64,000 nucleotides of DNA from Saccharothrix violaceirubra (lineage in GTDB: Bacteria; Actinomycetota; Actinomycetes; Mycobacteriales; Pseudonocardiaceae). The notes beneath the pieces were generated by a model, which searched no databases, was not told where the DNA came from, and saw nothing but the letters and a program-made list of their open reading frames with translations. Below, piece after piece: positions 9,988-19,541 of the stretch. A program made the position numbers and the translations under genes. Each line of letters starts with the position of its first letter. Position 1 is the first letter of the stretch. The stretch covers positions 5,704,001 to 5,768,000 of the forward strand of contig NZ_JACHJS010000001.1 in NCBI RefSeq assembly GCF_014203755.1, read 5' to 3'.

Positions 9988-10812
9988 ATGGGGCGGGTCA
10001 CCGTACGCCGACCGGTCGTCACCTACGCGCGGGGCGCGCGGCGTGACCGGGTCGACGCGCTCGCCGCCGAGGAACCGCTGGAGCTGAGGGTGGCCGGGAA
10101 GGCACTGACCGTCACCATGCGCACCCCCGGCCAGGACGTCGAACTGGCGCACGGGTTCCTGCTCGGCGAAGGAGTCGTCGGCGGCCTCGCCGACATCGCG
10201 ACCGCGCGGTTCTGCGCGGGCACCGGCCCCGACGGGCTCAACACGTACAACGTCCTCGACATCGCCCTCGCGGCCGGAGTCGAACCGCCCGACGTAGGTG
10301 TGGAGCGCAATTTCTACACCACGTCGTCGTGCGGCGTATGCGGCAAGGCGTCGCTGGACGCGGTCCGGCTCAAGACCCGCTTCTCCCCCGCCGCCGACGC
10401 CGCGACCGTGACCGTCGACGTGCTCACCGGGCTGCCGGACGCGTTGCGCGCCAAGCAGAAGGTGTTCGCGTCCACCGGCGGCCTGCACGCGGCCGGGCTG
10501 TTCACCGCCGACGGTCGGGCGCTGGTGGTGCGCGAGGACGTCGGCCGACACAACGCCGTGGACAAGGTGCTCGGCTGGGCGTTGCTCGACGGGCGCGTGC
10601 CGGTGGCCGGCGGCGTGCTCATGGTGTCCGGGCGGGCCTCGTTCGAACTGGTGCAGAAGGCCGCGATGGCGGGCGTCCCGGTGCTGGCGGCGGTGTCCGC
10701 GCCGTCGTCCCTGGCCGTGGAACTGGCCGCGGAGCAGGGGATCACGCTCATCGGGTTCCTGCGCGGCGATTCGTTCAACGTGTACACGGGCGCGCACCGG
10801 GTGGTCGGGTGA
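9988..10812 (+). CDS. fdhD: Formate dehydrogenase accessory sulfurtransferase FdhD
   Basis: 274-residue FdhD, which transfers sulfur from a cysteine desulfurase to the molybdenum cofactor so that formate-dehydrogenase-type enzymes become active. The catalytic CxxC is present in [17 protein letters not shown] (near residues 112-118). Other family marks are [12 protein letters not shown], the [14 protein letters not shown] segment, [15 protein letters not shown], and [12 protein letters not shown]. The ATG at 9988 has GGAGAGAGG upstream. Its stop overlaps the next gene by GTGA. Its likely client is the molybdoenzyme at 5626-7920. Confidence 0.96.
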   Translation: MGRVTVRRPVVTYARGARRDRVDALAAEEPLELRVAGKALTVTMRTPGQDVELAHGFLLGEGVVGGLADIATARFCAGTGPDGLNTYNVLDIALAAGVEPPDVGVERNFYTTSSCGVCGKASLDAVRLKTRFSPAADAATVTVDVLTGLPDALRAKQKVFASTGGLHAAGLFTADGRALVVREDVGRHNAVDKVLGWALLDGRVPVAGGVLMVSGRASFELVQKAAMAGVPVLAAVSAPSSLAVELAAEQGITLIGFLRGDSFNVYTGAHRVVG

Positions 10813-11963
10813 GACCGCTCGACGGGCTGGTGGTCGTCAGCCTCGAACAGGCCGTGGCCGTGCCCTACGCCACCCGCCTGCTCGCCGACCTCGGCGCCCG
10901 CGTGATCAAGGTCGAACGGCCCGACGGCGGCGACTTCGCCCGGCACTTCGACACCGCGTGCGGGTCGACGTCGTCGTACTTCGCGTGGACCAACGTGGGC
11001 AAGGAGTCGATCGCGCTGGACCTCAAGCGGCCCGCCGGCCGCGAGGTGCCGGCCCGACTGGTCGAACGGGCCGACGTGGTGCTGTGCAACCTCTCGCCGG
11101 GCGCGGCCCGTCGACTCGGTGTGGACGCGGAGACGCTGCGCGCGGCCCGCCCGGACCTGGTGGTCGGCGAACTGTCCGGCTACGGCGAGGGCGGCCCGTA
11201 CTCGACGCGCAAGGCGTACGACGCGCTCGTGCAGTCCGAGACCGGCCTGGTGGCCCTGACCGGGCAGGGACCGGTGACCGCGCGGGCGGGCATCTCGGTC
11301 GCGGACATCTCCGCGGGCGTCCAACTGCACGCCGCCGTGCTGGCCGCGCTGCTGCACCGGCAGCGCACGGGCGAGGGCTGCGTGCTGCGGCTGACCCTGT
11401 TCGAGGCGTTGGCCGAGTGGATGCACCAGCCCGCCCTGTACGCCCAAGGCACCGGGACGGCGCCGCCCCGGACCGGCGCGCACCACCCGACCATCGCGCC
11501 TTACGGCCCGTACGAGTGCGGCGACGGTCCCGTGCACCTCGCCGTGCAGAACGACGGCCAGTGGCGTCGGCTGTGCGAGGTGGCGGGCCGGCCCGCGCTG
11601 GCCGACGACCCGAGATTCGCCACCATCGGGCTACGCGTCGAGCACCGGGCCGCGCTCGACGCGGAACTCGACTTCTCGGCGTGGCGGTCGTCCGACCTGC
11701 TCGACGCGCTCGACACCGCCGACGTCCCGGCCGCGTTGACCCGCGACGTCGGCCGGCTCACCGAACACCCGCAGCTCACCGCGCGTGACCGTGTCACATC
11801 CGTGTCCGTCCCCGACGGCTCGGTCACCCTTCTGCGCCCGCCGGTCGACTCCACCGCGTGGGACTGGTCGCCGGCGCCCGTGCCGGACCTCGGCGAGCAC
11901 ACCGACCGGGTGTTGGAATGGCTGGGCTACGACCACGCGCGACGCCGGGCGCTCCAGGGGTGA
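10809..11963 (+). CDS. CaiB/BaiF-family CoA-transferase
   Basis: 384-residue class III CoA-transferase. These move CoA between acyl donors and acceptors through an aspartyl-CoA intermediate. N-terminal [38 protein letters not shown] and the [18 protein letters not shown] segment are typical. The catalytic Asp is expected in the region [15 protein letters not shown] to [11 protein letters not shown], where D is seen in KAYDALVQ. The GTG start overlaps the fdhD stop (GTGA), so the two are translationally coupled. The substrate is unknown; formyl/oxalyl metabolism is tempting given fdhD but only a guess. Confidence 0.9.
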   Translation: MRPLDGLVVVSLEQAVAVPYATRLLADLGARVIKVERPDGGDFARHFDTACGSTSSYFAWTNVGKESIALDLKRPAGREVPARLVERADVVLCNLSPGAARRLGVDAETLRAARPDLVVGELSGYGEGGPYSTRKAYDALVQSETGLVALTGQGPVTARAGISVADISAGVQLHAAVLAALLHRQRTGEGCVLRLTLFEALAEWMHQPALYAQGTGTAPPRTGAHHPTIAPYGPYECGDGPVHLAVQNDGQWRRLCEVAGRPALADDPRFATIGLRVEHRAALDAELDFSAWRSSDLLDALDTADVPAALTRDVGRLTEHPQLTARDRVTSVSVPDGSVTLLRPPVDSTAWDWSPAPVPDLGEHTDRVLEWLGYDHARRRALQG

Positions 11964-12016
11964 AACACGAGCCGTCGTCCCGACGATTGCGGGGAGGGGA
12001 CCGCACGGGAGGGCCG

Positions 12017-12883
12017 ATGATCAGCAGGCGCACGGTGCTCACCACGGTGGGCGCGGGCGGTCTCACGGCGGCGGCGGTGCTGGCCGCCGGGCCGATGCCC
12101 GCCCTCGACGCCCTGTGGTCCGTGCTCGGCGTCGCCGGTCCCGTCCCGACCCCGAAACGCGCCGTGGTCAAGGTGGACCGCGTGTACTCGCGCTACCGGG
12201 GTCGCGAGGTCGACCTCCAGACGATCGTGCCGCCGGGCGTGTCCGCGCGTGGCCTGCCGATGTCGATCCTGCTGCACGGCCTGCACGGCAGCGCCCGCCT
12301 CGCGGCCGTGGCGAACCTGCCGGAGGCCCTGGTCACCGCGACGACCCGGGGCATCGTGCCGCCGTTCGGGTTCGTGTCGGTCGACGGCGGCGACAACTAC
12401 TGGCACGAGAACGTGCCCGGCGACGACCCGATGGCCATGCTGCTCGAAGAGGTGCCGGTGTGGCTGGCCGAACGCGGGTTCGGCCCGGTGTTCGCGTGCA
12501 CCGGCGTGTCCATGGGCGGATTCGGCGCCCTGCTCTACGGGCGGCGCGAGCGGGAACGCCGCGAGAGCCTCGGCGCGATCGCGGCCGTGTCGCCCGGGTT
12601 GATCACGACCTGGGAGGAGATGGCCAAGCGCAAGGCGTTCGCCGACCGCGAGCAGTGGGTCTCGCTGGACCCGTTGCGCAACCTGGACAAGGTCGGCGAC
12701 GCGCCCACCGGGATCTGGATCGGCGACCGGGACAAGTTCATCGAGGGCACGCGCCGGTTCATCGAGGCCGTCAAGCCGGTCGTCGGGTCGATCACGCCCG
12801 GCCGGCACGACGACGCGTTCTACCGGACGATCACCGACGACGTGGTCCGGTTCCTGGGCAAACGGGTCCCGAAGCGGTCATAG
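12017..12883 (+). CDS. Tat-exported alpha/beta-hydrolase (esterase D / antigen-85-like)
   Basis: 288-residue predicted secreted esterase. Starts at ATG 12017 with a twin-arginine signal MISRRTVLTTVGAGGLTAAA and hydrophobic core to about residue 30. The hydrolase fold shows SILLHGLHG (oxyanion region), the nucleophile elbow TGVSMGGFGALL with Ser near 157, IWIGDRDKF (acidic residue region) and GRHDDAFYR carrying the likely catalytic His near 259. It resembles antigen-85/esterase D lipases in order of motifs. It follows the CoA-transferase by 53 nt. The last 6 nt overlap the convergent gene at 12878. Confidence 0.82.
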   Translation: MISRRTVLTTVGAGGLTAAAVLAAGPMPALDALWSVLGVAGPVPTPKRAVVKVDRVYSRYRGREVDLQTIVPPGVSARGLPMSILLHGLHGSARLAAVANLPEALVTATTRGIVPPFGFVSVDGGDNYWHENVPGDDPMAMLLEEVPVWLAERGFGPVFACTGVSMGGFGALLYGRRERERRESLGAIAAVSPGLITTWEEMAKRKAFADREQWVSLDPLRNLDKVGDAPTGIWIGDRDKFIEGTRRFIEAVKPVVGSITPGRHDDAFYRTITDDVVRFLGKRVPKRS

Positions 12884-14668
12884 CGGGTCGAGGTTGCCGG
12901 TCCGCACCAGGTGGGCCAGGAACTCGGCGGCGTTGCGCGCGGCCAACGGCTGGTGCCCGTCGGTCTTGCCCATGCCGTAGTCCGAGATGCCTTTGATGCC
13001 GATCCAGTCGACCTTGTGCTTCGAGCACGCCGCCTGCACGCCCGCCAGCTCCATGTCGCCGCACACCGCGTCCGGTTCCAGGTCGAGCAGGCCGGCGCGG
13101 AACTCCGCCGAGTCCACCAGCACGCCCAACGACAGCGTCAGCCCGAAGTCCGGCCGGGGACCGGACCAGTCCCGGGCCGCGTCACGGCACCGGTCGAGCA
13201 GGCGTTGCGGCGCCACCGCCAGCTCGCCGCGCACGATCGTGCGACCCGGCGCCTCCTTGCGCCAGTTCATCGACCGCACCCGGCTGCTGACCACCAGGTC
13301 GCCGGGCTCCTGGGCGTGCTCGCGCAGGCCGTAGCCGACGCCGACGATCAGCACGTAATCCGGCGCCAACCAGCGGATCAGCGCGTCGGTGGTCAACGTC
13401 GCCGCGCCCTGCGTGTCGATGCCCTGCTCGGTCCAGCCGAGCACCACCCGGGTACGGCCGACCACGCCGAGGTCCAGCGCCGTGTGGTGCTCGGAGCGCA
13501 AGCGGGTCACCTCCCCGGTCGCCACGGCGGTCAGCACGGCGGCGCGTTCGATGTCGTTGGCCACCAGGACCAGCGCGGTCGAGTACGGCCGGGCCACGTC
13601 GTCCACGAACCCCTCCCTCTCCTCGTCGTCCTCACGCTGTCGGGTCCGGACCACCCGCACCACGCGCGCCGCGATCACCAGGCCGAGCAGGGCCATGGCC
13701 AACCCGAGCGCCTTCGACTGGCCGGTCGACGGCGCCACACCGGGAATCCCCAGCACCACGAAATGGCGCAGCAGCCAGAAGACCGCGTCGCCGTACCCGA
13801 CCGGACCACCCGTGCACGCGGTCGCGCACGCCTCCCGTTCGGCAGCGGCCACCATGCCGGCGATCATGGGCAGCAACGAACACGCGGCGGCCAGGAGCAC
13901 GAGGATCCCGTTCGGGCCCGGATCGGCGGCGGGCCTGGGCACCGGTCGGCCGACGTCGTGCACCACCAGCACTTCGCGCCCGGACACCCGGCGGACCGTC
14001 GCGGACCGGCGCACGGCCTCCAGCGCGGCGGTCGTGGTGACCGCGTCGGGACGGCACAGCAGCAGCCGGTCGGGCACGGTCTCGTAGCGGTCGCCGAGGT
14101 GGTCGACCAGCGCGGTCGCGTCACGCAGCAGGGCGCCCACCGTGTCCGGGTCGGCGTGGCACAGCGCGATCGACCAGTGGTCGACGCGCAGCCCGTCGTC
14201 CATGCGCCGGCGGCGGTGGACCGGGCGCGGGCTCACCATGCGGACCAGGTCGGCGCCTTCACGGATCGCCATCAGCACCATGACGCCGGTGGCCCACAGC
14301 ATGGTCACGACCACCAGCAGCAGGACAAGGACGTCAGGGGCACGGACAAGCGCGAGCGCCACCGCCGTCAGCCCGATCGCCAGCGGGGCGGTGAACCAGG
14401 AGACCAACGGCCACAACACGTTCACCACGTGCAGGCACGCGGTGACGACGTCGCGCCGGGTCCGCGCCGATCGCGGCGGACACACCATCAGCACCCGGTC
14501 CGGCGAGTGCCACAGCAGTCGGGCTTCCCGGTCGGCCACCAGCAGCTGCAACGTCAGCGGGCCGCGTCCCTCCAGGCCGCGCGGGCGCAACGCACGCCGG
14601 ACGGCAGGCCCGTGTTCGGCCGACCGCACCGACCGCGTGGTGCGCCGTAACTCGGCCAACGAGGGCAC
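12878..14668 (-). CDS. Membrane protein with C-terminal nucleoside-phosphorylase domain
   Basis: 596 residues with an unusual layout. Residues 1-70 are soluble. About 76-134 hold two or three membrane helices, and about 150-250 form a basic/soluble insert. Two more hydrophobic helices lie near 254-276 and 295-340. From about 362 to the end is a nucleoside-phosphorylase/MTA-SAH-nucleosidase fold (STALVLVANDIERAAVL, IVGVGYGLREHAQEPGDLVV). Catalytic-type residues are kept: GDMELAG (Glu about 540) and KGISDYG (Asp about 563). The GTG start at 14668 lies 2 nt after the stop of the small hydrolase gene upstream, so they form an operon. PNP-like domains act as ATP/NAD-directed effectors in some anti-phage systems; that role here is inference. 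Confidence 0.75.
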   Translation of the reverse strand: MPSLAELRRTTRSVRSAEHGPAVRRALRPRGLEGRGPLTLQLLVADREARLLWHSPDRVLMVCPPRSARTRRDVVTACLHVVNVLWPLVSWFTAPLAIGLTAVALALVRAPDVLVLLLVVVTMLWATGVMVLMAIREGADLVRMVSPRPVHRRRRMDDGLRVDHWSIALCHADPDTVGALLRDATALVDHLGDRYETVPDRLLLCRPDAVTTTAALEAVRRSATVRRVSGREVLVVHDVGRPVPRPAADPGPNGILVLLAAACSLLPMIAGMVAAAEREACATACTGGPVGYGDAVFWLLRHFVVLGIPGVAPSTGQSKALGLAMALLGLVIAARVVRVVRTRQREDDEEREGFVDDVARPYSTALVLVANDIERAAVLTAVATGEVTRLRSEHHTALDLGVVGRTRVVLGWTEQGIDTQGAATLTTDALIRWLAPDYVLIVGVGYGLREHAQEPGDLVVSSRVRSMNWRKEAPGRTIVRGELAVAPQRLLDRCRDAARDWSGPRPDFGLTLSLGVLVDSAEFRAGLLDLEPDAVCGDMELAGVQAACSKHKVDWIGIKGISDYGMGKTDGHQPLAARNAAEFLAHLVRTGNLDPL

Positions 14669-14670
14669 GG

Positions 14671-15258
14671 TCAGCGTGGCGTCAGCGGAGTCCGGTCGTT
14701 GCGCACCCACTTGAGGACGGCGGGCCACGAGCCGTAGCCCGAGCCCACGTTCAGATGACCGCCACCGACGACCACGTCCACCTCGATCCGCACCGCCTCG
14801 GCCAGTGCCTTGCCCTGGGCGAGTGTGCAGTACGGGTCGCCCTCGCCGAGGACCAACCGCGTGGAAACGCCCGCTTGGCGCAACGCGGTCGGATCGAGCC
14901 GGGGGTGCAGGAACCCGGCGATGAGCGGCTCGCCGGCGAAGTCGGGCGCGGGCGGCGCGACCAGCAGCACGCGGTCCACCCGCAGCACCGGATCGACGCC
15001 GGACGCGGCGTGGTGCAGCCACAGCAGCCCGGCCAACGAATGTGCCACAACCACTCGTTCGAGTGACGTGGGCGCGGCGGCGAGGTGCCCGCGCAGCTCG
15101 TCGAGCCAGCGTTGCCGGTCGGGTGCGTCCGGCTCGCTGAACTCCGGCAGGTCGACCAGACCGCCGTGCCTGGCCAGCTCGCCGGCCAACCAGTTCTGCC
15201 AGTGCGTCGGACCGGACCCGTTCAGGCCGTGCAGCACGAGCACGTACGGCAGCGACAA
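14671..15258 (-). CDS. Small serine alpha/beta-hydrolase, RBBP9/YdeN-like
   Basis: 195-residue hydrolase of the RBBP9/YdeN (DUF1749-like) type. N-terminal YVLVLHGLNGSGPTHWQNWL is the family signature. VVVAHSLAGLLWLHHA carries the nucleophile Ser, LVLGEGDPYC gives the Asp region and GGGHLNVGSGYGSWP the catalytic His. I prefer the TTG start at 15258: it gives MSLPYVLVLHG, as in relatives, and GGGGAGGT lies 7 nt upstream. A GTG at 15279 in the same frame is the alternative. Two nt separate its stop from the start of the nucleoside-phosphorylase membrane protein, so the two are probably co-expressed. Confidence 0.8.
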   Translation of the reverse strand: MSLPYVLVLHGLNGSGPTHWQNWLAGELARHGGLVDLPEFSEPDAPDRQRWLDELRGHLAAAPTSLERVVVAHSLAGLLWLHHAASGVDPVLRVDRVLLVAPPAPDFAGEPLIAGFLHPRLDPTALRQAGVSTRLVLGEGDPYCTLAQGKALAEAVRIEVDVVVGGGHLNVGSGYGSWPAVLKWVRNDRTPLTPR

Positions 15259-15328
15259 CCCGTCCACCTCCCCGGACACGCCACCGGCCGCCCCGCGGGT
15301 GCGGGACGGCCGGTGCGCGTGCGAAACC

Positions 15329-16609
15329 TCAGGCCGACTTCTCCCGGCGCTCCCGCCTCGAGGGCTGGCGCGCGACGATCGTCGGGTTCACGTTCTCCTT
15401 GACGGTCTGCTCGGTGATCACGACCTTGGCGACGTCCGTGCGGCTCGGGATGTCGTACATCACCGGCAGCAGGACCTCTTCCATGATCGCCCGCAGGCCG
15501 CGGGCACCGGTGCCGCGCAGGATCGCCTGGTCGGCGACGGCCTCCATGGCGGTCCGGGTGAACTCCAGCTCGACCCCGTCCATCTCGAACAGCTTCTGGT
15601 ACTGCTTGACCAGGGCGTTCTTGGGCTCGGTCAGGATGCGGACGAGCGATTCCTTGTCCAGGTTCGTGACACTGGCCACCATGGGCAGACGACCGATGAA
15701 CTCGGGGATCAGCCCGAACTTGATCAGGTCCTCGGGCATCGACTCGGCGAAGTAGTCCGCCGACTCGACCTCGGCGCGGGTGCGGACCTCGGCGCCGAAG
15801 CCGAGCCCGCGCTTGCCGATCCGGTCCTGGATGATCTTCTCCAGGCCGGCGAACGCGCCCGCCACGATGAACAGCACGTTCGTCGTGTCGATCTGGATGA
15901 ACTCCTGGTGCGGGTGCTTGCGCCCACCCTGCGGCGGCACCGACGCGGTGGTGCCCTCCAGGATCTTCAGCAGCGCCTGCTGGACGCCCTCACCCGACAC
16001 GTCCCGGGTGATCGACGGATTTTCACTCTTCCGGGCGATCTTGTCGACCTCGTCGATGTAGATGATCCCGGTCTCGGCCCGCTTGACGTCGTAGTCGGCG
16101 GCCTGGATGAGCTTGAGCAGTATGTTCTCGACGTCCTCGCCCACGTAGCCCGCCTCGGTCAGCGCCGTGGCGTCCGCGATCGCGAACGGCACGTTCAGCA
16201 TCTTGGCGAGGGTCTGGGCCAGGTAGGTCTTGCCGCAGCCGGTCGGGCCGAGCATGAGGATGTTCGACTTGGCGAGTTCCACGCCGTCGTCGCGCCCCTC
16301 GCGCCCGCGGTCGCCCGCCTGGATGCGCTTGTAGTGGTTGTAGACCGCCACCGAGAGTGTCCGCTTGGCCTCGTTCTGGCCGATCACGTACTGGTCGAGG
16401 AACTCGTGGATCTCCGCGGGCTTGGGCAGCTCGTCGAGCTTGACGTCGCCCGCCTCCGCGAGTTCTTCCTCGATGATCTCGTTGCAGAGGTCGATGCACT
16501 CATCGCAGATGTAGACACCGGGGCCGGCGATGAGTTTTTTCACCTGCTTCTGGCTCTTCCCGCAGAAAGAGCACTTCAGCAGGTCGCCGCCGTCACCGAT
16601 ACGCGCCAT
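15329..16609 (-). CDS. clpX: ATP-dependent Clp protease ATP-binding subunit ClpX
   Basis: 426-residue AAA+ unfoldase that feeds substrates to ClpP1P2. The N-terminal zinc finger is intact ([11 protein letters not shown] with the second pair in [10 protein letters not shown]). Walker A is [12 protein letters not shown] near residue 120, followed by the GYVG pore loop in [11 protein letters not shown], Walker [12 protein letters not shown], the RKH loop in [10 protein letters not shown], and sensor regions near EFIGRLP. The ATG at 16609 gives MARIGDGG. Same strand as clpP1, clpP2 and tig, but separated from clpP2 by a strong hairpin, so it may have its own promoter. Confidence 0.97.
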   Translation of the reverse strand: MARIGDGGDLLKCSFCGKSQKQVKKLIAGPGVYICDECIDLCNEIIEEELAEAGDVKLDELPKPAEIHEFLDQYVIGQNEAKRTLSVAVYNHYKRIQAGDRGREGRDDGVELAKSNILMLGPTGCGKTYLAQTLAKMLNVPFAIADATALTEAGYVGEDVENILLKLIQAADYDVKRAETGIIYIDEVDKIARKSENPSITRDVSGEGVQQALLKILEGTTASVPPQGGRKHPHQEFIQIDTTNVLFIVAGAFAGLEKIIQDRIGKRGLGFGAEVRTRAEVESADYFAESMPEDLIKFGLIPEFIGRLPMVASVTNLDKESLVRILTEPKNALVKQYQKLFEMDGVELEFTRTAMEAVADQAILRGTGARGLRAIMEEVLLPVMYDIPSRTDVAKVVITEQTVKENVNPTIVARQPSRRERREKSA

Positions 16610-16757
16610 GACCGCTGACCTCTGTTCCCCTCCGGCGCACGTCCTGGTGACATGTGCCTGACTGCTGACGTGGCGGGCGCCCGTGGAGTGCGACCCCGCC
16701 GGTGTTCCCCTCGACGGTACCTGGCCCACAGCCCTGTGTGGGAGGACCAGCGTGCCC

Positions 16758-16805
16758 CCGACACGTCGTGCCCCGCCTGAACCCCAGGTGGGCACGGCGT
16801 GTCGG
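16758..16805 (-). terminator. Hairpin between clpP2 and clpX
   Basis: 16-bp stem with one mismatch: CCGACACGTCGTGCCC at 16758-16773 pairs with GGGCACGGCGTGTCGG at 16790-16805. A smaller CCTG/CAGG stem lies in the loop. It lies just past the clpP2 stop in the direction of transcription. No T-tract, as usual in high-GC actinobacteria. Confidence 0.65.
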
Positions 16806-16819
16806 GCGACACGCCGAGG

Positions 16820-17446
16820 TCACTTCGCCGACAGCTTCCTGTACGGCAGGACGCTGTCGACGATGCCGTAGTCCTTCGCCTCTTCGGCGGTGAGGATCTT
16901 GTCGCGCTCGATGTCGGCCCGGACCTGCTCCGGCGAGCGGGACGTGTGCCGGGCGAGCGTGGTCTCCAGCAGGCGCCGCACCCGCTGGATCTCGTCCGAC
17001 TGGATCTGCAGGTCGGAGACCTGGCCGTACACGCCCTCGGTCGCCGGCTGGTGGATGAGCACCCGCGCGTTGGGCAGCGCGTGCCGCTTGCCGGGCGTGC
17101 CCGCCGCGAGCAGCACGGCCGCGGCCGAGGCGGCCTGGCCCAGGCAGTACGTCTGGATGTCGGGCCGCACGAACTGCATCGTGTCGTAGATGGCCATCAG
17201 CGAGGTGAACGAGCCACCCGGCGAGTTGATGTACATCAGGATGTCGCGGTCCGGGTCCTCGGACTCCAGCACGAGCAGCTGGGCCATGACGTCGTTCGCC
17301 GAGGCGTCGTCGACCTGCACCCCGAGGAAGATGATCCGTTCCTCGAAGAGCTTGTTGTACGGGTTGGTCTCCTTGATGCCCAGGCTCGTGCGCTCGATGA
17401 ACGACGGGAGCACGTACCGGGACTGCGGCGCGTGGAACTGGCTCAC
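16820..17446 (-). CDS. clpP2: ATP-dependent Clp protease proteolytic subunit 2
   Basis: 208-residue serine protease subunit. The catalytic triad is seen as Ser in [13 protein letters not shown], His in [10 protein letters not shown] and Asp in the [14 protein letters not shown] region; the INSPGGSF substrate strand is present. It follows clpP1 by 30 nt on the same strand. In actinobacteria ClpP1 and ClpP2 make a mixed tetradecamer, so the pair is expected to work as one enzyme with ClpX or ClpC. GTG start at 17446 ([15 protein letters not shown]). Confidence 0.96.
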   Translation of the reverse strand: MSQFHAPQSRYVLPSFIERTSLGIKETNPYNKLFEERIIFLGVQVDDASANDVMAQLLVLESEDPDRDILMYINSPGGSFTSLMAIYDTMQFVRPDIQTYCLGQAASAAAVLLAAGTPGKRHALPNARVLIHQPATEGVYGQVSDLQIQSDEIQRVRRLLETTLARHTSRSPEQVRADIERDKILTAEEAKDYGIVDSVLPYRKLSAK

Positions 17447-17476
17447 TTGGCTTCTCCTGGTGGTGTGCTCGCCCGG

Positions 17477-18085
17477 TCAGTTGGTCGACACTTGACTGGC
17501 CCGCGTGACGACTTTGTCCACGAATCCGTATTCCAGCGCCTCCTGGGCGGTGAACCAGCGGTCGCGGTCCGAGTCGGCGACGATGCGCTCGACCGGCTGA
17601 CCGGTGTGCTGGGCGATCAGCTCGGCCATCTCCTGCTTGGTCCGGGCGAGCATGTCGGCCTGGATCGCGATGTCGGCCGCGGTGCCGCCGACGCCCGCCG
17701 AGGGCTGGTGCATCAGGATGCGGGCGTGCGGGAGGGCGTGCCGCTTGCCGGGCGTGCCGGCGGAGAGCAGGAACTGACCCATCGAGGCCGCGAGACCCAT
17801 GGCGTAGGTCGCCACGTCCGGCTCGATGAGCTGCATCGTGTCGAAGATCGCCATGCCCGCGGTCACCGAGCCGCCGGGGGAGTTGATGTAGAGCGTGATG
17901 TCCTTCTCGGGGTCTTCGGCCGCGAGGAGGAGCAGCTGGGCGGTGATCTGGTTGGCGATGCCCTCTTCGACCTGGGAGCCGAGCACGATGATCCGCTCGC
18001 GGAGCAGACGCTCGTAGACCGAGTCGTTGAGGTTCATCCCCGAACCCGAACGCATCTCGGGCGTCGGGAAGAAGTGCTGCGTCAC
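17477..18085 (-). CDS. clpP1: ATP-dependent Clp protease proteolytic subunit 1
   Basis: 202-residue ClpP with full triad: Ser in LAASMGQFLLSAG, His in ARILMHQPSAG and Asp in DSDRDRWFTAQEALEYG. The IRS-type INSPGGSVTAG segment is present. The GTG start at 18085 gives MTQHFFPTPEMRSGSGMNLND; a shorter start at MNLND is possible, since the N-terminal propeptide of actinobacterial ClpP1 is processed. It is the first of the clpP1-clpP2 pair, downstream of tig. Confidence 0.95.
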   Translation of the reverse strand: MTQHFFPTPEMRSGSGMNLNDSVYERLLRERIIVLGSQVEEGIANQITAQLLLLAAEDPEKDITLYINSPGGSVTAGMAIFDTMQLIEPDVATYAMGLAASMGQFLLSAGTPGKRHALPHARILMHQPSAGVGGTAADIAIQADMLARTKQEMAELIAQHTGQPVERIVADSDRDRWFTAQEALEYGFVDKVVTRASQVSTN

Positions 18086-18142
18086 GTCTGCCTGCCTTCT
18101 TACTTTGCCGAAAAGAGTCTCGTGTCGACGACCTTAACGAAG

Positions 18143-18174
18143 GCGGGCGGCGTCGCCTTCCCGACACCGCCCGC
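18143..18174 (-). terminator. Weak hairpin after tig
   Basis: GCGGGCGG at 18143-18150 pairs with CCGCCCGC at 18167-18174 across a 16-nt loop, a short distance beyond the tig stop. It may end tig transcription or attenuate read-through into clpP1. No T-run. Confidence 0.4.
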
Positions 18175-18188
18175 GTTCGCTCAGGGCT

Positions 18189-19541
18189 TCACTCTTCCGT
18201 CGCCGATTCCTCAGTGGACGACGCCTCGCCGAAAAGCTCGTCGAGGTCGAGCCGGGTGCCTGACTCGTCGGTGACGGTCGCCTGTCGGACAACGGTCGCC
18301 AGCGCCTTGCCGCGGCGCAAGTCGGCGAAGATCGCGCCGAGCTGGCCGGACTGCTGGGCGCGCTTGACGTACTCGTCCGGGCCGATGCCGAAGCGCTGGG
18401 CCTGGTAGATGATCTGGTTGGTCAGCTCCGCGTCGGAGACGGTGACCTTCTCGACGTCCGCGATCTGGTCGAGGACGAGCTGCGTCTTCACGGTCTGCTC
18501 GGCCGTGGTGCGCGTCTCGGCGTCGAACTCCTCGCGGGTCTTGCCCTGCTCCTCGAGCCACGCGGCGAAGCGCGTCTCGTCGTGGTCGAACGCGTGCACG
18601 GCGTCGTGCAGCCGGGCGTCGACCTCGAGCTGGACGACGGCGTCGGGCAGCGGCACCTCGATGCGCTCGAGCAGCGCCTCCAACACCTTGTCCCGGGCCT
18701 CGACGCCCTGCTGCATCTTCTTCACCTGGCCCAGGCGCGTGCGCAGGTCGGCCTCCAGCTCGGCGAGCGTGTCGAACTCACTGGCGAGCTGGGCGAACTC
18801 GTCGTCGAGCTCGGGGAGCTGCCGCTCCTTGACCGAGGTGAGCACGACGCTGACCTCGGCCTCGCGGCCGTCGTGCTCACCGGCGACGAGCGTGGTGGTG
18901 AAGGTCTTGGTCTCGCCCGTGGACGCGCCGATCAGGGCGTCGTCGATGCCCTCGACGAGCTGGCCGGAGCCGATCTCGTAGGACAGGCCGGCGGTCTTGG
19001 CGTCCTCGACCTCCTCGCCGTCCACCGTGGCGGACAGGTCGACGACGACGAAATCACCCTCTTGGGCGGCGCGCTGGACACCGGTCAGCGTGCCGAAGCG
19101 GGCGCGCAGTTCGTCGAGCTGGGTCGCCACGTCCTCGTCGGTCACCGGCTGGTCGGCCACGCCGACGGACAGCTCGTCGAACGCGGGCACGGTGATCTCG
19201 GGGCGGACGTCGACCTCGGCGGTGAACGCGAGCGCGTCGCCGTCGTCGATGCGGGTCACCTCGAACTCGGGGCGGCCCAGGGTGCGCAGCTCGCCGGAGT
19301 TCACCGCCTCCAGGTACTTCGCCGGCACGGCCTCCTGCACGACCTCGTCCAGGACGGGCGCGCGGCCGATGCGGCTCTCCAGCACGCGGGCCGGGGCCTT
19401 GCCGGGGCGGAAGCCGGGGATGCGGACCTGCTTGGCCAGCTTGCGGTACGCGCGGTCGAAGTCCGACTTGAGCTCGTCGAACGGCACCTCGACGTTGATC
19501 CGGACCCGCGTCGGGCTCAGGTGCTCGACGGTGCTCTTCAA
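18189..19541 (-). CDS. tig: Trigger factor (ribosome-associated chaperone)
   Basis: 450-residue peptidyl-prolyl isomerase/chaperone that binds nascent chains at the ribosome exit. The N-terminal ribosome-docking segment is KQVRIPGFRPGKAPARV (GFRxGKxP signature) near residues 37-53. The FKBP domain begins near QEGDFVVVDLSATVDG (about 160). The long helical C-terminal domain runs to an acidic Glu/Ser tail. ATG at 19541. It heads the tig-clpP1-clpP2-clpX stretch, as in mycobacteria, linking folding of new proteins with degradation. Confidence 0.97.
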   Translation of the reverse strand: MKSTVEHLSPTRVRINVEVPFDELKSDFDRAYRKLAKQVRIPGFRPGKAPARVLESRIGRAPVLDEVVQEAVPAKYLEAVNSGELRTLGRPEFEVTRIDDGDALAFTAEVDVRPEITVPAFDELSVGVADQPVTDEDVATQLDELRARFGTLTGVQRAAQEGDFVVVDLSATVDGEEVEDAKTAGLSYEIGSGQLVEGIDDALIGASTGETKTFTTTLVAGEHDGREAEVSVVLTSVKERQLPELDDEFAQLASEFDTLAELEADLRTRLGQVKKMQQGVEARDKVLEALLERIEVPLPDAVVQLEVDARLHDAVHAFDHDETRFAAWLEEQGKTREEFDAETRTTAEQTVKTQLVLDQIADVEKVTVSDAELTNQIIYQAQRFGIGPDEYVKRAQQSGQLGAIFADLRRGKALATVVRQATVTDESGTRLDLDELFGEASSTEESATEE

